DNA of 64,000 nucleotides from JAHEEL01 sp963715255 (GTDB taxonomy: Bacteria > Actinomycetota > Acidimicrobiia > Spongiisociales > UBA5794): contig CAVQRN010000003.1 in NCBI GenBank assembly GCA_963715255.1, positions 1-64,000 on the forward strand, in the 5' to 3' direction. The translations under genes were made by a program, and so were the position numbers. This document shows, one piece after another, positions 8,248 through 16,667 of the stretch; position 1 is the first letter of the stretch; the number at the start of each line of letters is the position of its first letter. The notes beneath the pieces are model-generated. The model was given only the letters and a program-made list of their open reading frames with translations. It searched no databases and had not been told where the DNA came from.

Positions 8248-8315
8248 TCTCCGTTCGATCTCACATGATGGTCGCTCTACCGCGCCAATTGTGAGAAGGG
8301 CCAGAAGTCCCCATA

Positions 8316-8330
8316 CCGCCCATGGGTGCT
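8316..8330 (+). repeat. Left half of an array hairpin
   Basis: CCGCCCATGGGTGCT only; the right half is replaced by TTGATTTC. It may be a broken repeat boundary between two units. Confidence 0.4.
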
Positions 8331-8418
8331 TTGATTTCAGGTGGTCGTAGGATCGTCTACATCGGTGTCGAAGGCGACGGCATGCACCGTCCATCTGCAA
8401 GCCTGTAGGGTGCGCCGC

Positions 8419-8592
8419 ATGGTTGACAAGAAGGACCGGGAGACCCAAGCTGCCATTCCCGCTGGGGTAGGCCTGATATTCGGCGCCGGGATCGGCACCG
8501 TTCTCTTCGCTCTCACGAGCAACCCTGTTTGGATCGGTCTGGGGGCCGGTCTCGGCATCATCTTTGGTGGTGGCTTCGCGATGCGGCGCTAG
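8419..8592 (+). CDS. Small two-helix membrane protein
   Basis: 57 residues from ATG 8419: a short charged N terminus (MVDKKDRETQ), then two Gly/Ala-rich hydrophobic segments (IPAGVGLIFGAGIGTVLFAL and VWIGLGAGLGIIFGGGF) and a basic end (MRR). The glycine spacing suggests packed helices. No functional family is recognised. The ribosome site is weak (AGGG about 11 bases upstream). It is the only gene between the half-hairpin at 8316 and hairpin 4. Confidence 0.6.
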   Translation: MVDKKDRETQAAIPAGVGLIFGAGIGTVLFALTSNPVWIGLGAGLGIIFGGGFAMRR

Positions 8593-8705
8593 CTGCAGTC
8601 TTGGTGCAGAGGAGCTGGCCGTCCGATGACTCCAGTCTGCGTCCGACACTCCGTTCAGCCCGGATGGTCGGGCGGGAATATCTGACCGTTCCCGATGGCA
8701 CCAAG

Positions 8706-8727
8706 CTTATGTGCCGATATGGGCGGG
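8706..8727 (+). repeat. Array hairpin repeat 4
   Basis: CTTATGTGCCGATATGGGCGGG; a 9-base direct tandem (TTTCTCAGA-like) follows at about 8740-8762. It precedes the ECF sigma operon. Confidence 0.7.
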
Positions 8728-8817
8728 TGTTGTCGAAGGTTTCTCAGATTTCTCAGATTTCTCGGATTCCTGTGTCATCCAGTCGGCTGGTTTGCGACCC
8801 TTATGGGGTAGACGACA

Positions 8818-9324
8818 TTGGAGCGACCGGTGCAAGACAGCCGGACCGTTGCAGATGTGGATCGGCGGGAGGACACGTTCACCGTGTTCGTGCGCGAGAA
8901 CCAGGACCGGATTCGGCATGCGTTGGTGGCCGGGTTCGGGGTTGAGGTGGGTCGCGACGCCGCGGAGGAGGCGCTGGTGCATGCGTGGCAGCGTTGGAGC
9001 AAGGTTGGTGGGATGAGGAACCCGGCGGGCTATGTGTATCGAGTCGGGCATCGCATGGCGCAGAAGATGGCTCGTGCCCGCAGGCATCCGGTGGCGTTCC
9101 CCGAGGTCGGGATCGTGAACCCGGTTGTGGCGGAGCCGGGTCTGCCTGCAGCGTTGGGGATGTTGTCGCCGAGGCAGCGCAGCGCGGTGGTGACCGTGCA
9201 CGGCTACGGGTTGTCACAGCGTGAGGCCGCAGAGCTGTTGGGGATCAGCCGTTCGAGTGTGCAACGTCACCTTGATCGAGGGTTGGCCAAGTTGCGTGAA
9301 TCGTTGGGGGTGACCGATGACTGA
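8818..9324 (+). CDS. ECF-family RNA polymerase sigma factor
   Basis: 168 residues. Region 2 is recognisable in DAAEEALVHAWQRW and NPAGYVYRVGHRMAQK. Region 4 is a clear HTH in LSQREAAELLGISRSSVQRH followed by LDRGLAKLRE. It would redirect RNA polymerase to a small regulon. The called start is TTG 8818; a later start is possible because region 2 begins around residue 20. It overlaps the next gene (ATG at 9317 inside its last codons), so sigma and the membrane propeller protein are translationally coupled, as for sigma/anti-sigma pairs. A like arrangement occurs at 53.7-51.0 kb. Confidence 0.88.
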   Translation: MERPVQDSRTVADVDRREDTFTVFVRENQDRIRHALVAGFGVEVGRDAAEEALVHAWQRWSKVGGMRNPAGYVYRVGHRMAQKMARARRHPVAFPEVGIVNPVVAEPGLPAALGMLSPRQRSAVVTVHGYGLSQREAAELLGISRSSVQRHLDRGLAKLRESLGVTDD

Positions 9325-10681
9325 CGTGAGAGAACAGCTCCGTGCCTACTTCGATGAAGTCGATCCGCCGTTCGACCCTGCTGGGCTGATGCCGCGAGCA
9401 CCGGGTGCCGGCGTCGCAGCGCAGCGTGGGCCGGGGTGTGCTGATCGCCGGGGCTGCCGCGGTGGTACTGGTGCTGGTCCTTGCCTTGCCGCTCCTGTTC
9501 CTCGCGGGCCGAACCGACACCGCGGTCGAGCCGTCGGCCACGACAATCCCGTCGGTGGCGACGACGGAGGCAGCTGTGCCAGCGCCGACCGGAGTGCTTG
9601 GTCCCGTCGCGAACTGGTGTGGTCCCGCGTCGAGTCGGAGACGTTGTCATCCGCGCTGGTGCCTCTCGAAGGCGTGACCTCCGGGGGTCCCGGCCTGGTG
9701 GCGGTCGGTTGGGGACAGCCCTTCGTCTGGTCTTCACCGGACGGCCTCGACTGGTCGCCCGCGAGGACGGACGACCTGGGTGAGGGGTTTGACGTCATCT
9801 CGTGGGAATCCGGGCTGCTTGCAGTCGGCGGACAACCAGGAGCGGAGGTCTGGATCTCTGAGGATGGCACCGACTGGTCCCCGACTCCTCAGCCAAGCGG
9901 CGTGTTCGAGGAATCCGACGTGGTGTGGAGCGTCACCGAAGGTGGGCCCGGCCTTGTGGCCGTCGGTGAGGTGATCGACGGTCCCGCCGTCGTGTGGACC
10001 TCAGTCGACGCACTGACCTGGGAACGCGTGCCGCACGACCCTGAGACGTTCGGGACCGTCGCTTCGATGTACAGCGTCACACCGGGAGGGCCGGGACTTG
10101 TCGCGGTCGGCGCGTACAACGCAACCATCGAGACAGTGGAAGGGTGCTCCGCCGAGAACCCCGAAATGTGGGCGGAATGCCCCGAGCCGAACGCTGCGGT
10201 GTGGACGTCGGTCGACGGTGTCGAGTGGTCACGCGTCCCGCATGACCCAGCGGTCTTCGGCACGCCAGAGATTGGGTCCGACATCTTTGACGTTGCGGTT
10301 GGTGAGTCCGGGCTCGTTGCGGTGGGCGGAACTCCAGCCGATGGCGCCATGTCCTGGATCTCCACCGATGGCCTCACGTGGACTCGCATGCCAAGCGACC
10401 CCGGTCTGTTCAACGGTGACGAAGGAATGAACGGAGTAGTCAACACCGGAGAAGGCTTCGTTGCCGTTGGCCAAGAAGCCGACCGCGCCGCCGCTTGGTA
10501 CTCGGCCGATGGCGTCACGTGGACCCAGATGAATGCCTCTGACGAGGCCTTCGGCGGTCCCATGACGTCAGCGATGATGGATGTAGCGGTCATCGACCTT
10601 GGACTTGTCGCAGTCGGCTGGGAATGGGGCGAGAGCAATGGCTGGACGGCAGCCGTGTGGATCGCGGAGCCGGGCGCATAG
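9317..10681 (+). pseudogene. Membrane-anchored seven-repeat beta-propeller protein, probable ECF anti-sigma partner (frameshifted)
   Basis: The first 30 residues (MTDVREQLRAYFDEVDPPFD) resemble the cytosolic start of ECF-linked anti-sigma proteins. The frame then needs a +1 shift near 9395-9407 to read a transmembrane helix (VLIAGAAAVVLVLVLALPLL) and Thr/Pro linker in the 9405 frame, and a shift back near 9605-9620. After that the original frame runs to 10681 with seven repeats of a GGPGLVAVG strand followed by VWxSxDGxxWxRxPxD, as in a seven-bladed propeller ectodomain. Two compensating shifts in an otherwise well-kept coding sequence suggest consensus errors rather than decay. The role (holding the sigma factor and sensing outside the membrane) is inferred from coupling with it. 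Confidence 0.72.
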
Positions 10682-10683
10682 CC

Positions 10684-11278
10684 ATGCGACGCATCAGGAG
10701 GTCAAGAATTGGTCGGCAGATTCCGGTGCTCCTCGTTGTGGCGGCAACCGCCATCTTTGGGTGTGCCCAGGACCCGACGGCAACTGCCGAGTACGGACAG
10801 CTGGAGGCGGAGCTCGCATCAACCGAGGCGGCACTTGCCGACTCCGAGGCGCAGGCAGCCCAGTTGGTGGGGGAGCTCGGTGCCGATTCCGCAGACCCTG
10901 ATGTCGTTGCCGAGGTGCGCGTGGTCCAAGAGGAGTGGTTTGCCGCTGTGGAACGCCGAGGATGGCGATGCCGTCCTCTCGATGATGGCGTCCGGTGGGC
11001 GTCACTACTGCCCAGCGACCGGCACCCAAGGCGTGAGTGGTGGTGACCTGGCCGCGTTCGTCGAGGAGGGGTGGGAGATGACAGGAGCCGACATCGTCAG
11101 CGCCACCCGTACGCACACCTCTGGAGACCCTGCGGCAGTCAAAGACGACTATGTCGTCGTCACAGAGTTCACCCTCAACGGCCACCTCGGGTACCTCTCG
11201 ATCCTCCACCTGCGCGGCCTCGAGGGTTCCCTGCGAGTTCTCGACCACCACGCCTACCCACCCTCCCCGCAGTTCTGA
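10684..11278 (+). pseudogene. Lipoprotein with coiled-coil and SnoaL-like domain (one frameshift)
   Basis: Starts at ATG 10684, 3 bases after the propeller gene. Residues 1-30 are a lipoprotein signal (VVAATAIFGC lipobox). A coiled-coil rich in Glu/Ala (ELASTEAALADSEAQAAQL) comes next, then VRVVQEEWFAAW. A shift of one base around 10945-10955 is needed to continue into NAEDGDAVLSMMASGGRHYC and on to the stop at 11278, a domain like the SnoaL/NTF2 proteins nearby. Its position suggests the same operon as the ECF sigma factor. The single shift may be sequencing error. Confidence 0.65.
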
Positions 11279-11313
11279 CCAGAGTTCGACCGACCTTGTC
11301 CAGAGGAGCCTGT

Positions 11314-11835
11314 ATGACCAAGTCGTTCATCTTCCTTGTGACGGTGGTCGTCGTGCTCGCAGCGGCATGCAGCACTGAGTCAGGCAGCCTCCAAGACGAA
11401 ACGACGACCATCCCTCCATTGACGACGACTGCCAGCACATCCCAAGCACCACCAATCACCGTTGGAGCCAACGAACTATCGGTCCAACAGGTGCGCATGA
11501 TCGGTCTTGCCTACGAGTGGTATGAGACTTGGAAGGCTGGTGACGGCGACCTGGCAGCGTCCTACATGGCCGAAACCGGGCTCGTGCACTACCCGACCCG
11601 TGGGCAGACACTGAAGGTGTCCGACGGCTCGCTGGCAAAGTGGATCAACGCGCACCCATCGCACGACGCCACCCTGGCAACCGACCGTCCTCCGTTTGTG
11701 TTCAACAACACGGTCGTCATGACCGGCACCATTGACGGAAACCTCGACGCACTCACCGTCATCGAGTTCAGCACGGGCGAGGAGCTGGAAGTCACCAAGG
11801 CGACCACCTTCTTTCCCCCTCGCATAGCCCCATAG
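11314..11835 (+). CDS. SnoaL/NTF2-like lipoprotein
   Basis: 173 residues from ATG 11314 with GGAG about 7 bases upstream. The signal peptide ends at a lipobox (VVVVLAAAC, Cys about residue 19), then a Thr/Ser-rich linker. The domain (about 50-170) reads like a SnoaL fold: IGLAYEWYETWKAGDGDLAA and later VFNNTVVMTGTI. It is the fourth gene of the run that starts with the ECF sigma factor, and its stop falls 2 bases before a composite array repeat. It is paralogous in type to the genes at 10684, 15230 and 23080. Ligand unknown. Confidence 0.72.
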   Translation: MTKSFIFLVTVVVVLAAACSTESGSLQDETTTIPPLTTTASTSQAPPITVGANELSVQQVRMIGLAYEWYETWKAGDGDLAASYMAETGLVHYPTRGQTLKVSDGSLAKWINAHPSHDATLATDRPPFVFNNTVVMTGTIDGNLDALTVIEFSTGEELEVTKATTFFPPRIAP

Positions 11836-11837
11836 CA

Positions 11838-11896
11838 CCGCCCATATCCGGCAACGCGTTCGGCTCGAAGAGGGCGCATAGGTGCCGTTATGCGTG
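11838..11896 (+). repeat. Array repeat 5, composite attC-like form
   Basis: Left arm CCGCCCATATCCGGCA, central TTCGGCTCGAAG segment, right arm GCGCATAGGTGCCGTTATGCGTG. It starts 2 bases after the preceding stop codon and ends 17 bases before the next gene's stop. Confidence 0.75.
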
Positions 11897-11913
11897 CTCG
11901 CAATGGCGCTCGA

Positions 11914-12258
11914 TCATTTGCTGCGTTGGTTCCAAGCCAGTCGTAGTTCGTTCACACCGATTCCCACCATCAGCAGGTTGGGCAGAGGGGCGAAGCCCGC
12001 GGGGGTCACGACCGCGACGAACGCCGCGAGCGCAGCGAATACGTGATAGTCACGGGCAACCAAGAACGGCGTTGCGACCGCTCCGGCAATTCCGACCACC
12101 GCCAAGCCATAGATCGCTCCCGCGTTGGTCATGTTCCCCTGTGCGTCTACCACGAACCAAACTCCGATGGTGATCGTCGCGACAGCACCGACAATGGCGA
12201 CGAGGGTCCGCAGTCGTATGCGTTGCATTGTGGGACTGTCTACAAGTTGATCGAACAT
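11914..12258 (-). CDS. Four-helix membrane protein of unknown function
   Basis: 114 residues (or 104 if the second Met, coding at 12228, is used). Four hydrophobic helices: TLVAIVGAVATITIGVWFVV, IYGLAVVGIAGAVATPFLV, YHVFAALAAFVAVVTPAGF, and LLMVGIGVNELRLAW. No family with known function is recognised. It is alone between array repeats 5 and 6 and transcribed against the repeat orientation. Confidence 0.65.
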   Translation of the reverse strand: MFDQLVDSPTMQRIRLRTLVAIVGAVATITIGVWFVVDAQGNMTNAGAIYGLAVVGIAGAVATPFLVARDYHVFAALAAFVAVVTPAGFAPLPNLLMVGIGVNELRLAWNQRSK

Positions 12259-12315
12259 GAGAGGATTGTCTCACCTACCCATGACCGTGGCCAGGGGCAA
12301 CGTTCGACTGTGCAG

Positions 12316-12339
12316 GACGCATAGGCGCCGATATGGGCG
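12316..12339 (+). repeat. Array hairpin repeat 6
   Basis: GACGCATAGGCGCCGATATGGGCG; typical right half, left arm with GACGCATA. Confidence 0.7.
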
Positions 12340-12392
12340 TTCGGTGTCACTAGAACGGGCGTACTTGTCGACTCGTGCCCTGCAGGACGGAT

Positions 12393-13571
12393 CTACCAGG
12401 GGTCGTTGGTCCTGTTCCGGATACCGAGCGGGCGCACTTGATGATCAAACGGCACCTCGATCGGTTCACCCGTGCCCTCGGAGTCGGTGAGGAGGACGAC
12501 TGAGCGGACTTGGTTGGACCCGTAGTAGTAGCCGCCAACCGCCAAGCGGGCCTCGTCGGGACTCCAGGCGATCGAATCGGCGATCATGCCGGATCGGATC
12601 AGCGCCTCACGGGTGCCGTCGGCGGAGAGGATCTCGATCTTGGCGAGATCAGATCCGCCACCGAATCGGTTGCTCACGAGCACGATGCGGCCGCTGATGG
12701 GTAGAATCGCCGCTGTCGTCGGGTGCTCTTCGAGAGCGCCGAATCGTCCGAGGGCCTGCTGGTCGGCCAGGTCCGGTCCGGTGATCGCCCAATCGCTGCT
12801 CAGCGGGATACCCGCCGGTCTCGACACGATCAGACGGCCGTCGCTTCCTGCGGCCACGAACTGGGCATCGGCGGTGGCGATGATCTCCCCGGAAGGGGTG
12901 AGTGTCGTGAGGTCGTCATCACCCTCGAGGGCGTACCCCCACGAGCCCCACGCGACCGGTCGAACCGTGTCGCCTAGGACGGTGATCTCGGTAGCCATGA
13001 GCGCGCCGTTCGAGACGTCGGCCTTCAGCAGCACAAAGCCGTCCTCAGACTGCTCCACCCAGGCGATGGAGTTGGGATCCGTCGGATGCCAGGCAAAACC
13101 GGTGACGCCGGATGCGACGAACCGCAGGTCGCCGACACTTCCAACATGTAGAGCGAACCTATCGGTGTCGTACTCCGGAAGGGTGATCGCGATCTGGTCC
13201 TGGGCGGCGTCGTACGCGGCGGCCGACACGTCAGAGGCCAGCCGGGTCTTGATCGGATTGCCATTCCCGGGCCATGTCACAAGACCCTTGCCGAATTCCA
13301 CCGAAGCGAGGATGGTCCCCGGGAACGTCACGACCTCTTCTGCCGGCAGTTCGGGCGCTGCGACCGGATCGGTCGGTGCGGTCATCGACGTGACCGCTTC
13401 GGTAGGTTGGGTGTCAACCGGTGAGGAGCCGCCGGTGGTGCCCTGGCCAATGATGAAGCCGAAGGCGATCCCTGCGGTCGCGAGGAGCACGCCGGTCCAT
13501 TTGTGACTCGAACGGAGCGGTGGGGGCGTACGCTCCGGCTGGTGTGGCAAGGTGGTCACTCGGCCGTCCAT
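12393..13571 (-). CDS. Membrane-anchored beta-propeller (TolB/WD40-like) protein
   Basis: 392 residues from ATG 13571; the frame extends to 13997 but the extension has no protein character. After about 30 polar residues comes one transmembrane helix (GVLLATAGIAFGFIIG) and a Thr/Pro/Ala linker. The ectodomain has repeated TolB-like strands: ATGVTGFAWHPTDPNSIAWV-type and DSIAWSPDEARLAVGGYYYG. The pattern of W-x-P-D and LAVGG is typical of six- or seven-bladed propellers. No enzymatic motif. It may be a sensor or scaffold; unlike the other two propeller genes no sigma factor adjoins it. Sole gene between array repeats 6 and 7. Confidence 0.72.
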   Translation of the reverse strand: MDGRVTTLPHQPERTPPPLRSSHKWTGVLLATAGIAFGFIIGQGTTGGSSPVDTQPTEAVTSMTAPTDPVAAPELPAEEVVTFPGTILASVEFGKGLVTWPGNGNPIKTRLASDVSAAAYDAAQDQIAITLPEYDTDRFALHVGSVGDLRFVASGVTGFAWHPTDPNSIAWVEQSEDGFVLLKADVSNGALMATEITVLGDTVRPVAWGSWGYALEGDDDLTTLTPSGEIIATADAQFVAAGSDGRLIVSRPAGIPLSSDWAITGPDLADQQALGRFGALEEHPTTAAILPISGRIVLVSNRFGGGSDLAKIEILSADGTREALIRSGMIADSIAWSPDEARLAVGGYYYGSNQVRSVVLLTDSEGTGEPIEVPFDHQVRPLGIRNRTNDPW

Positions 13572-13811
13572 CGAGCAAATGTACCGGGGGCGCGATGCAT
13601 ATCTGCGCTGCACGCGCTGCCCCGCGTTGAAGCTCCAGAGGATTGCGTCCGCCGTAGTGACCGGTGACAATCGTTGGCGAGGATCAGACCAGTGCAGGAT
13701 ATCCCGCACTACCACGGGAAGGCCGATGCATCTTGCCGGGCGAGACAGACCGGGTTGCCCAGGATTTCTCCCCCTTTGGCTCGCTGTGAGCGGCCACGGC
13801 CGAGTTTGTGA

Positions 13812-13837
13812 CCGCCCGTATGTGCCGTTGTGGGCCG
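13812..13837 (+). repeat. Array hairpin repeat 7
   Basis: CCGCCCGTATGTGCCGTTGTGGGCCGG; G-T and single-base changes in the stem. The next plus gene starts about 80 bases on. Confidence 0.65.
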
Positions 13838-13915
13838 GCGGGGACGGAGTCCTCTTCCAGCCTGCCCAACCGCGGTAGGATTGAGTGTGGCTTGAGCGCT
13901 CAGGAGGTGCGACTG

Positions 13916-14350
13916 ATGAGAGCCACCAAGACCATGCACATCGACGCGACGCCGGAACAAGTGTTCTCCTTCTTCCTCGATTCGACCGCCACCGCACCGG
14001 GGATGGCCATGGAGGTTGTGTACGAGAGCCCAGATGTTGTGGGCACCTCGTACGAATGGACCTTCAAGATGCTGGGCATGCCACGCAAGGGGGTCACGGT
14101 CGTCACCGGCTACGTCCCCGGCGAGCGAGTGGTGGTCCGGAACTTCGGAGCGATGGAGGGAACCCAAACGGAGACTGTCGAGCCGGACAATGGCGGGTCG
14201 AGGGTGACCCATGAAATGGACAGCCGCATTGCCGTCCCCTTGATCAGCCGTTTCCTCGACCCCATGCTGCGAAAGGGCTGGGAGAAGAATCTTGAGTGGG
14301 GCAAGCGAGAGATTGAGAGGCGGGCGAAGGGCAAGAAGGCAACCGCCTAG
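13916..14350 (+). CDS. SRPBCC (START/Bet v1-like) family protein
   Basis: 144 residues, AGGAGG about 9 bases before the ATG. The N terminus KTMHIDATPEQVFSFFLD is the classic first strand and helix of SRPBCC hydrophobic-ligand domains, with later MAMEVVYESPDVVGTSYEWT and a C-terminal amphipathic/basic helix (GWEKNLEWGKREIERR). Members bind lipids or act as polyketide cyclases; the substrate is not inferable. It is the only gene between array repeats 7 and 8. The basic tail (RRAKGKKATA) is unusual and may help membrane or nucleic-acid contact. Confidence 0.78.
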   Translation: MRATKTMHIDATPEQVFSFFLDSTATAPGMAMEVVYESPDVVGTSYEWTFKMLGMPRKGVTVVTGYVPGERVVVRNFGAMEGTQTETVEPDNGGSRVTHEMDSRIAVPLISRFLDPMLRKGWEKNLEWGKREIERRAKGKKATA

Positions 14351-14535
14351 CTGCACCTGGCCTGAAGAGCCTCCGAGGTCGAGCCGTGCCCTCCGCTCGC
14401 AGGTGATAGCGAGCGAGGCTTGCCATCGGCCGGGGGTTTTGCGCAGCTGAGCGCCACATGCGGCGAACATGTGCGCACGTTCGGAATCGCTCGCCCAGAT
14501 CACTCAGCCGCCGGAGCGTTCTCGCGCCCTTCGTT

Positions 14536-14596
14536 CCGCCCGTAGCCGGCATTCTGTGCGTCCGGACGTGCCGCCCATAGGTGCCGACATGGGCGG
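14536..14596 (+). repeat. Array repeat 8, composite attC-like form
   Basis: Left arm CCGCCCGTAGCCGGCA, then TTCTGTGCG, centre TCCGGA, right arm CCGCCCATAGGTGCCGACATGGGCGG. The next gene's stop begins at 14598. Bases 14351-14535 before it hold no recognised gene. Confidence 0.8.
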
Positions 14597-14597
14597 C

Positions 14598-15140
14598 CTA
14601 CTCGCCGGTCTCCCCATCGACCGCTTCCCTGAGTATGTCGGCGTGTCCGTTGTGGCGGGCGTACTCCTCGATCATGTGGAGCAGAATCCACCGCAGGCTC
14701 GGAGCATTGCCATCAGGCCAAGTACGTTTCGCCTTCACATCCAGCCCGCCCTCGGTGAGAGCCTGCTTCACTAGCGAACGTGACCGTTCGACAGCATTCG
14801 TCCAGAGGCTGAACAGCTCGTCAGGAGTGTCGTCTCGGGCGGAATTCCAGTCCCAGTCCTCGTCAGCGGCCCAATCGACCTCGTCCCACGGCGCCGCTTT
14901 GGGATTGCCCCGTAGCCATACCGAGAACCACGAATCCTCAACATATGTCATATGTTTGAGCAGACCACCCAGCGTCATCGTCGTCGCTGCCGTCGTCGCA
15001 CTCAGTCCTTCGTTATCGAGGCTGGAGCACTTCCAGGCAAGCGTCGCACGCTGGTAGTCGAGGAAACCGAGAACCGAGGCAACCTCATCGGCGTTCTGTG
15101 GCGGGTGCGTCCGTCCGAATTCGTCAACGTGCTCAGCCAT
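14598..15140 (-). CDS. DinB/DUF664 family protein
   Basis: 180 residues from ATG 15140, GGAGG 6 bases upstream on its strand. The DinB four-helix bundle is clear: MTLGGLLKHMTYVEDSWF carries the first His and LRWILLHMIEEYARHNGHAD the His-x3-x-His pair of the last helix, with HADILREAVDG closing the domain as in DUF664. A probable metal-dependent, thiol-cofactor-linked enzyme; substrate unknown. It shares a fold with the 5792 gene but not close sequence. Its stop directly abuts composite repeat 8. Confidence 0.82.
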   Translation of the reverse strand: MAEHVDEFGRTHPPQNADEVASVLGFLDYQRATLAWKCSSLDNEGLSATTAATTMTLGGLLKHMTYVEDSWFSVWLRGNPKAAPWDEVDWAADEDWDWNSARDDTPDELFSLWTNAVERSRSLVKQALTEGGLDVKAKRTWPDGNAPSLRWILLHMIEEYARHNGHADILREAVDGETGE

Positions 15141-15180
15141 TCTGTTCCTCCCTCGATGCGCTAGGAGCAACCTACCAACG

Positions 15181-15206
15181 CCGCCCATAGGTGCCGTTAT
15201 GGGCGG
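15181..15206 (+). repeat. Array hairpin repeat 9 (perfect stem)
   Basis: CCGCCCATA-GGTGCCGT-TATGGGCGG: a perfect 9-bp inverted repeat with an 8-base loop. It lies between two minus-strand genes. Confidence 0.85.
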
Positions 15207-15229
15207 GGTGTTGGAGCGTAGGCCGTCCG

Positions 15230-15910
15230 CTATCCGGTGGATTCGAGGTACTCCGTCATCAGCTCGACGTGCTGAGCAATAGGGCCGGGAAGCCGGACAA
15301 TCGGAGAGCTGCAGCAAGGCCCGTGGAATAGAGCGTCGTAGCGATCGGGATACCGATCCTCAACCCAGGCTGCGTACTCCCGCATCTCGGACTGTTCGAC
15401 CTTGTACGCCTGCTCGTCGGATGTCGGATCAACCGGCCCCGCTTCCCCGAGAACGGCGACCTTGCCGTCTTCGAACGTCAACCGCCACACATTCACGTAC
15501 AGTGGCCCGCCGACTGCCTCAACGAACGCATTCGCACTGGTCAGGGTGCATTCAGCTTGATCTTCGGTCACCGTCACGCAGTTCAATTCAGAGTTCAGAA
15601 GCGTCACTTCACTCAGCGCGAGTGCGGCCTGAAACCGGTCGGCATGCGACGTGGCACCGTCACCATCGAAGTCATCCACGCCCCACCCCTCCAACGTTGG
15701 GTAGTCCCTGAATATCGGGAATGATTCTCCATTGGGACCAGCGAAGACAGCATCAACGGCCAAAGAATCCCGAAACGCCTCAACGTCGCCATCCGCAAAC
15801 GACTGGAACCAGAGATCAGCACGCTCGTCAGGTTCATGTGCGGCATCTCCACAAGCCGTGGCGGTGATCATCAGCCCGAACAGACAGGCCCAAACAATCC
15901 TGCGGTGCAT
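15230..15910 (-). CDS. Secreted NTF2/SnoaL-like lipoprotein
   Basis: 226 residues from ATG 15910, GGAGG about 6 bases upstream. The signal peptide ends in a lipobox (MITATACG). The domain opens with ERADLWFQSFADGDVEAFRD, a typical NTF2 first helix, then LAVDAVFAGPNG. The C-terminal third contains a conserved-looking CC pair (GPCCSSP) that might form a disulfide. Two other frames upstream of 15910 lack protein character. No function is known for such lipoproteins. It is alone between repeats 9 and 10. Confidence 0.7.
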   Translation of the reverse strand: MHRRIVWACLFGLMITATACGDAAHEPDERADLWFQSFADGDVEAFRDSLAVDAVFAGPNGESFPIFRDYPTLEGWGVDDFDGDGATSHADRFQAALALSEVTLLNSELNCVTVTEDQAECTLTSANAFVEAVGGPLYVNVWRLTFEDGKVAVLGEAGPVDPTSDEQAYKVEQSEMREYAAWVEDRYPDRYDALFHGPCCSSPIVRLPGPIAQHVELMTEYLESTG

Positions 15911-15973
15911 CCAGCACCTCCGTCTCGAATTGTTCCCCCACCCCAAGTGAACACCCATTTGCACCAAATGGCT

Positions 15974-16033
15974 AGCCCATTGCCGGCAGTATGCACGACC
16001 TCCGATGGCGAGCATATGTGCCGATATGGGCGG
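15974..16033 (+). repeat. Array repeat 10, composite attC-like form
   Basis: Left arm AGCCCATTGCCGGCA (15974-15988), about 24 bases, then CATATGTGCCGATATGGGCGG (16013-16033). Confidence 0.7.
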
Positions 16034-16105
16034 CTGCCGTCTGGGCCAGGCGCCAACAATCTGGACCCGTTGGAGCCAACTAGAGGCACCGCATGGCGTG
16101 GTGAC

Positions 16106-16378
16106 TCAACCGGAGTCACCCATCTCGCGTTGGATGTCTTGTTCGGTGATCTGCCTCTCCCCGCGGTAGGTCTGCCAGCCGTGCAACACCAAGCCGATAC
16201 CCCAACCCGCCATCACCCAGCCAGGCCAGAAGTAGCCGCTGCCCGAGACTGCCCAGACGCCGATCAGGAAGAGGTTGACTACGACGTAGCTCACAGCGTG
16301 GATCTTGAAGTCACGTTTGTCCTTGATCCGTTTGATCGCAGCGTCCCGGCGCTCTTGATCATCCATCGTGTCCTCCAT
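16106..16378 (-). CDS. 2TM domain-containing protein
   Basis: 90 residues. A charged N terminus (DQERRDAAIKRIKDKRDF) leads into two transmembrane helices, with the family hallmark FWPGWVMAGWGIGLVLHGWQ between and within the second. This matches the 2TM domain family, whose members are often fused to kinases or stand alone as here; function unknown. It sits between array repeats 10 and 11, read against the repeats. The frame is intact with Met at 16378 or 16366. Confidence 0.82.
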   Translation of the reverse strand: MEDTMDDQERRDAAIKRIKDKRDFKIHAVSYVVVNLFLIGVWAVSGSGYFWPGWVMAGWGIGLVLHGWQTYRGERQITEQDIQREMGDSG

Positions 16379-16495
16379 CGCTTCGGAGATGTTGACAACC
16401 GTGTCGCGTCCAGTGTCTCACCGTTCACTCACGCCGCGTAAACTGGAATACGAGGACGGCCCCGTTGGCCTGCATCAAGAGCGGCCAAGTGGCCA

Positions 16496-16520
16496 GCCCA
16501 TAGGTGCCGATGTGGACGGG
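16496..16520 (+). repeat. Array hairpin repeat 11
   Basis: AGCCCATAGGTGCCGATGTGGACGG; right arm with two changes. Confidence 0.65.
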
Positions 16521-16667
16521 GTGCGATTCTGAAGTGTGCTCCCGCTTGGGACCGCTGCGATGCCTTCTCATAGCCGCAGCGATGAACACTGCCCACCGAC
16601 AGCCAGCGGCACGCTGGAACGATCGGCTCTGCCTATTCTGGTGTCACGTGACAACGGTGGTGGACGT

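Noticed and set aside
13572..13997. N-terminal extension of the propeller gene
   Set aside because: Bases upstream of ATG 13571 translate to Arg/Ser/Pro-rich text and overlap array hairpin 7; the domain and membrane helix start inside.
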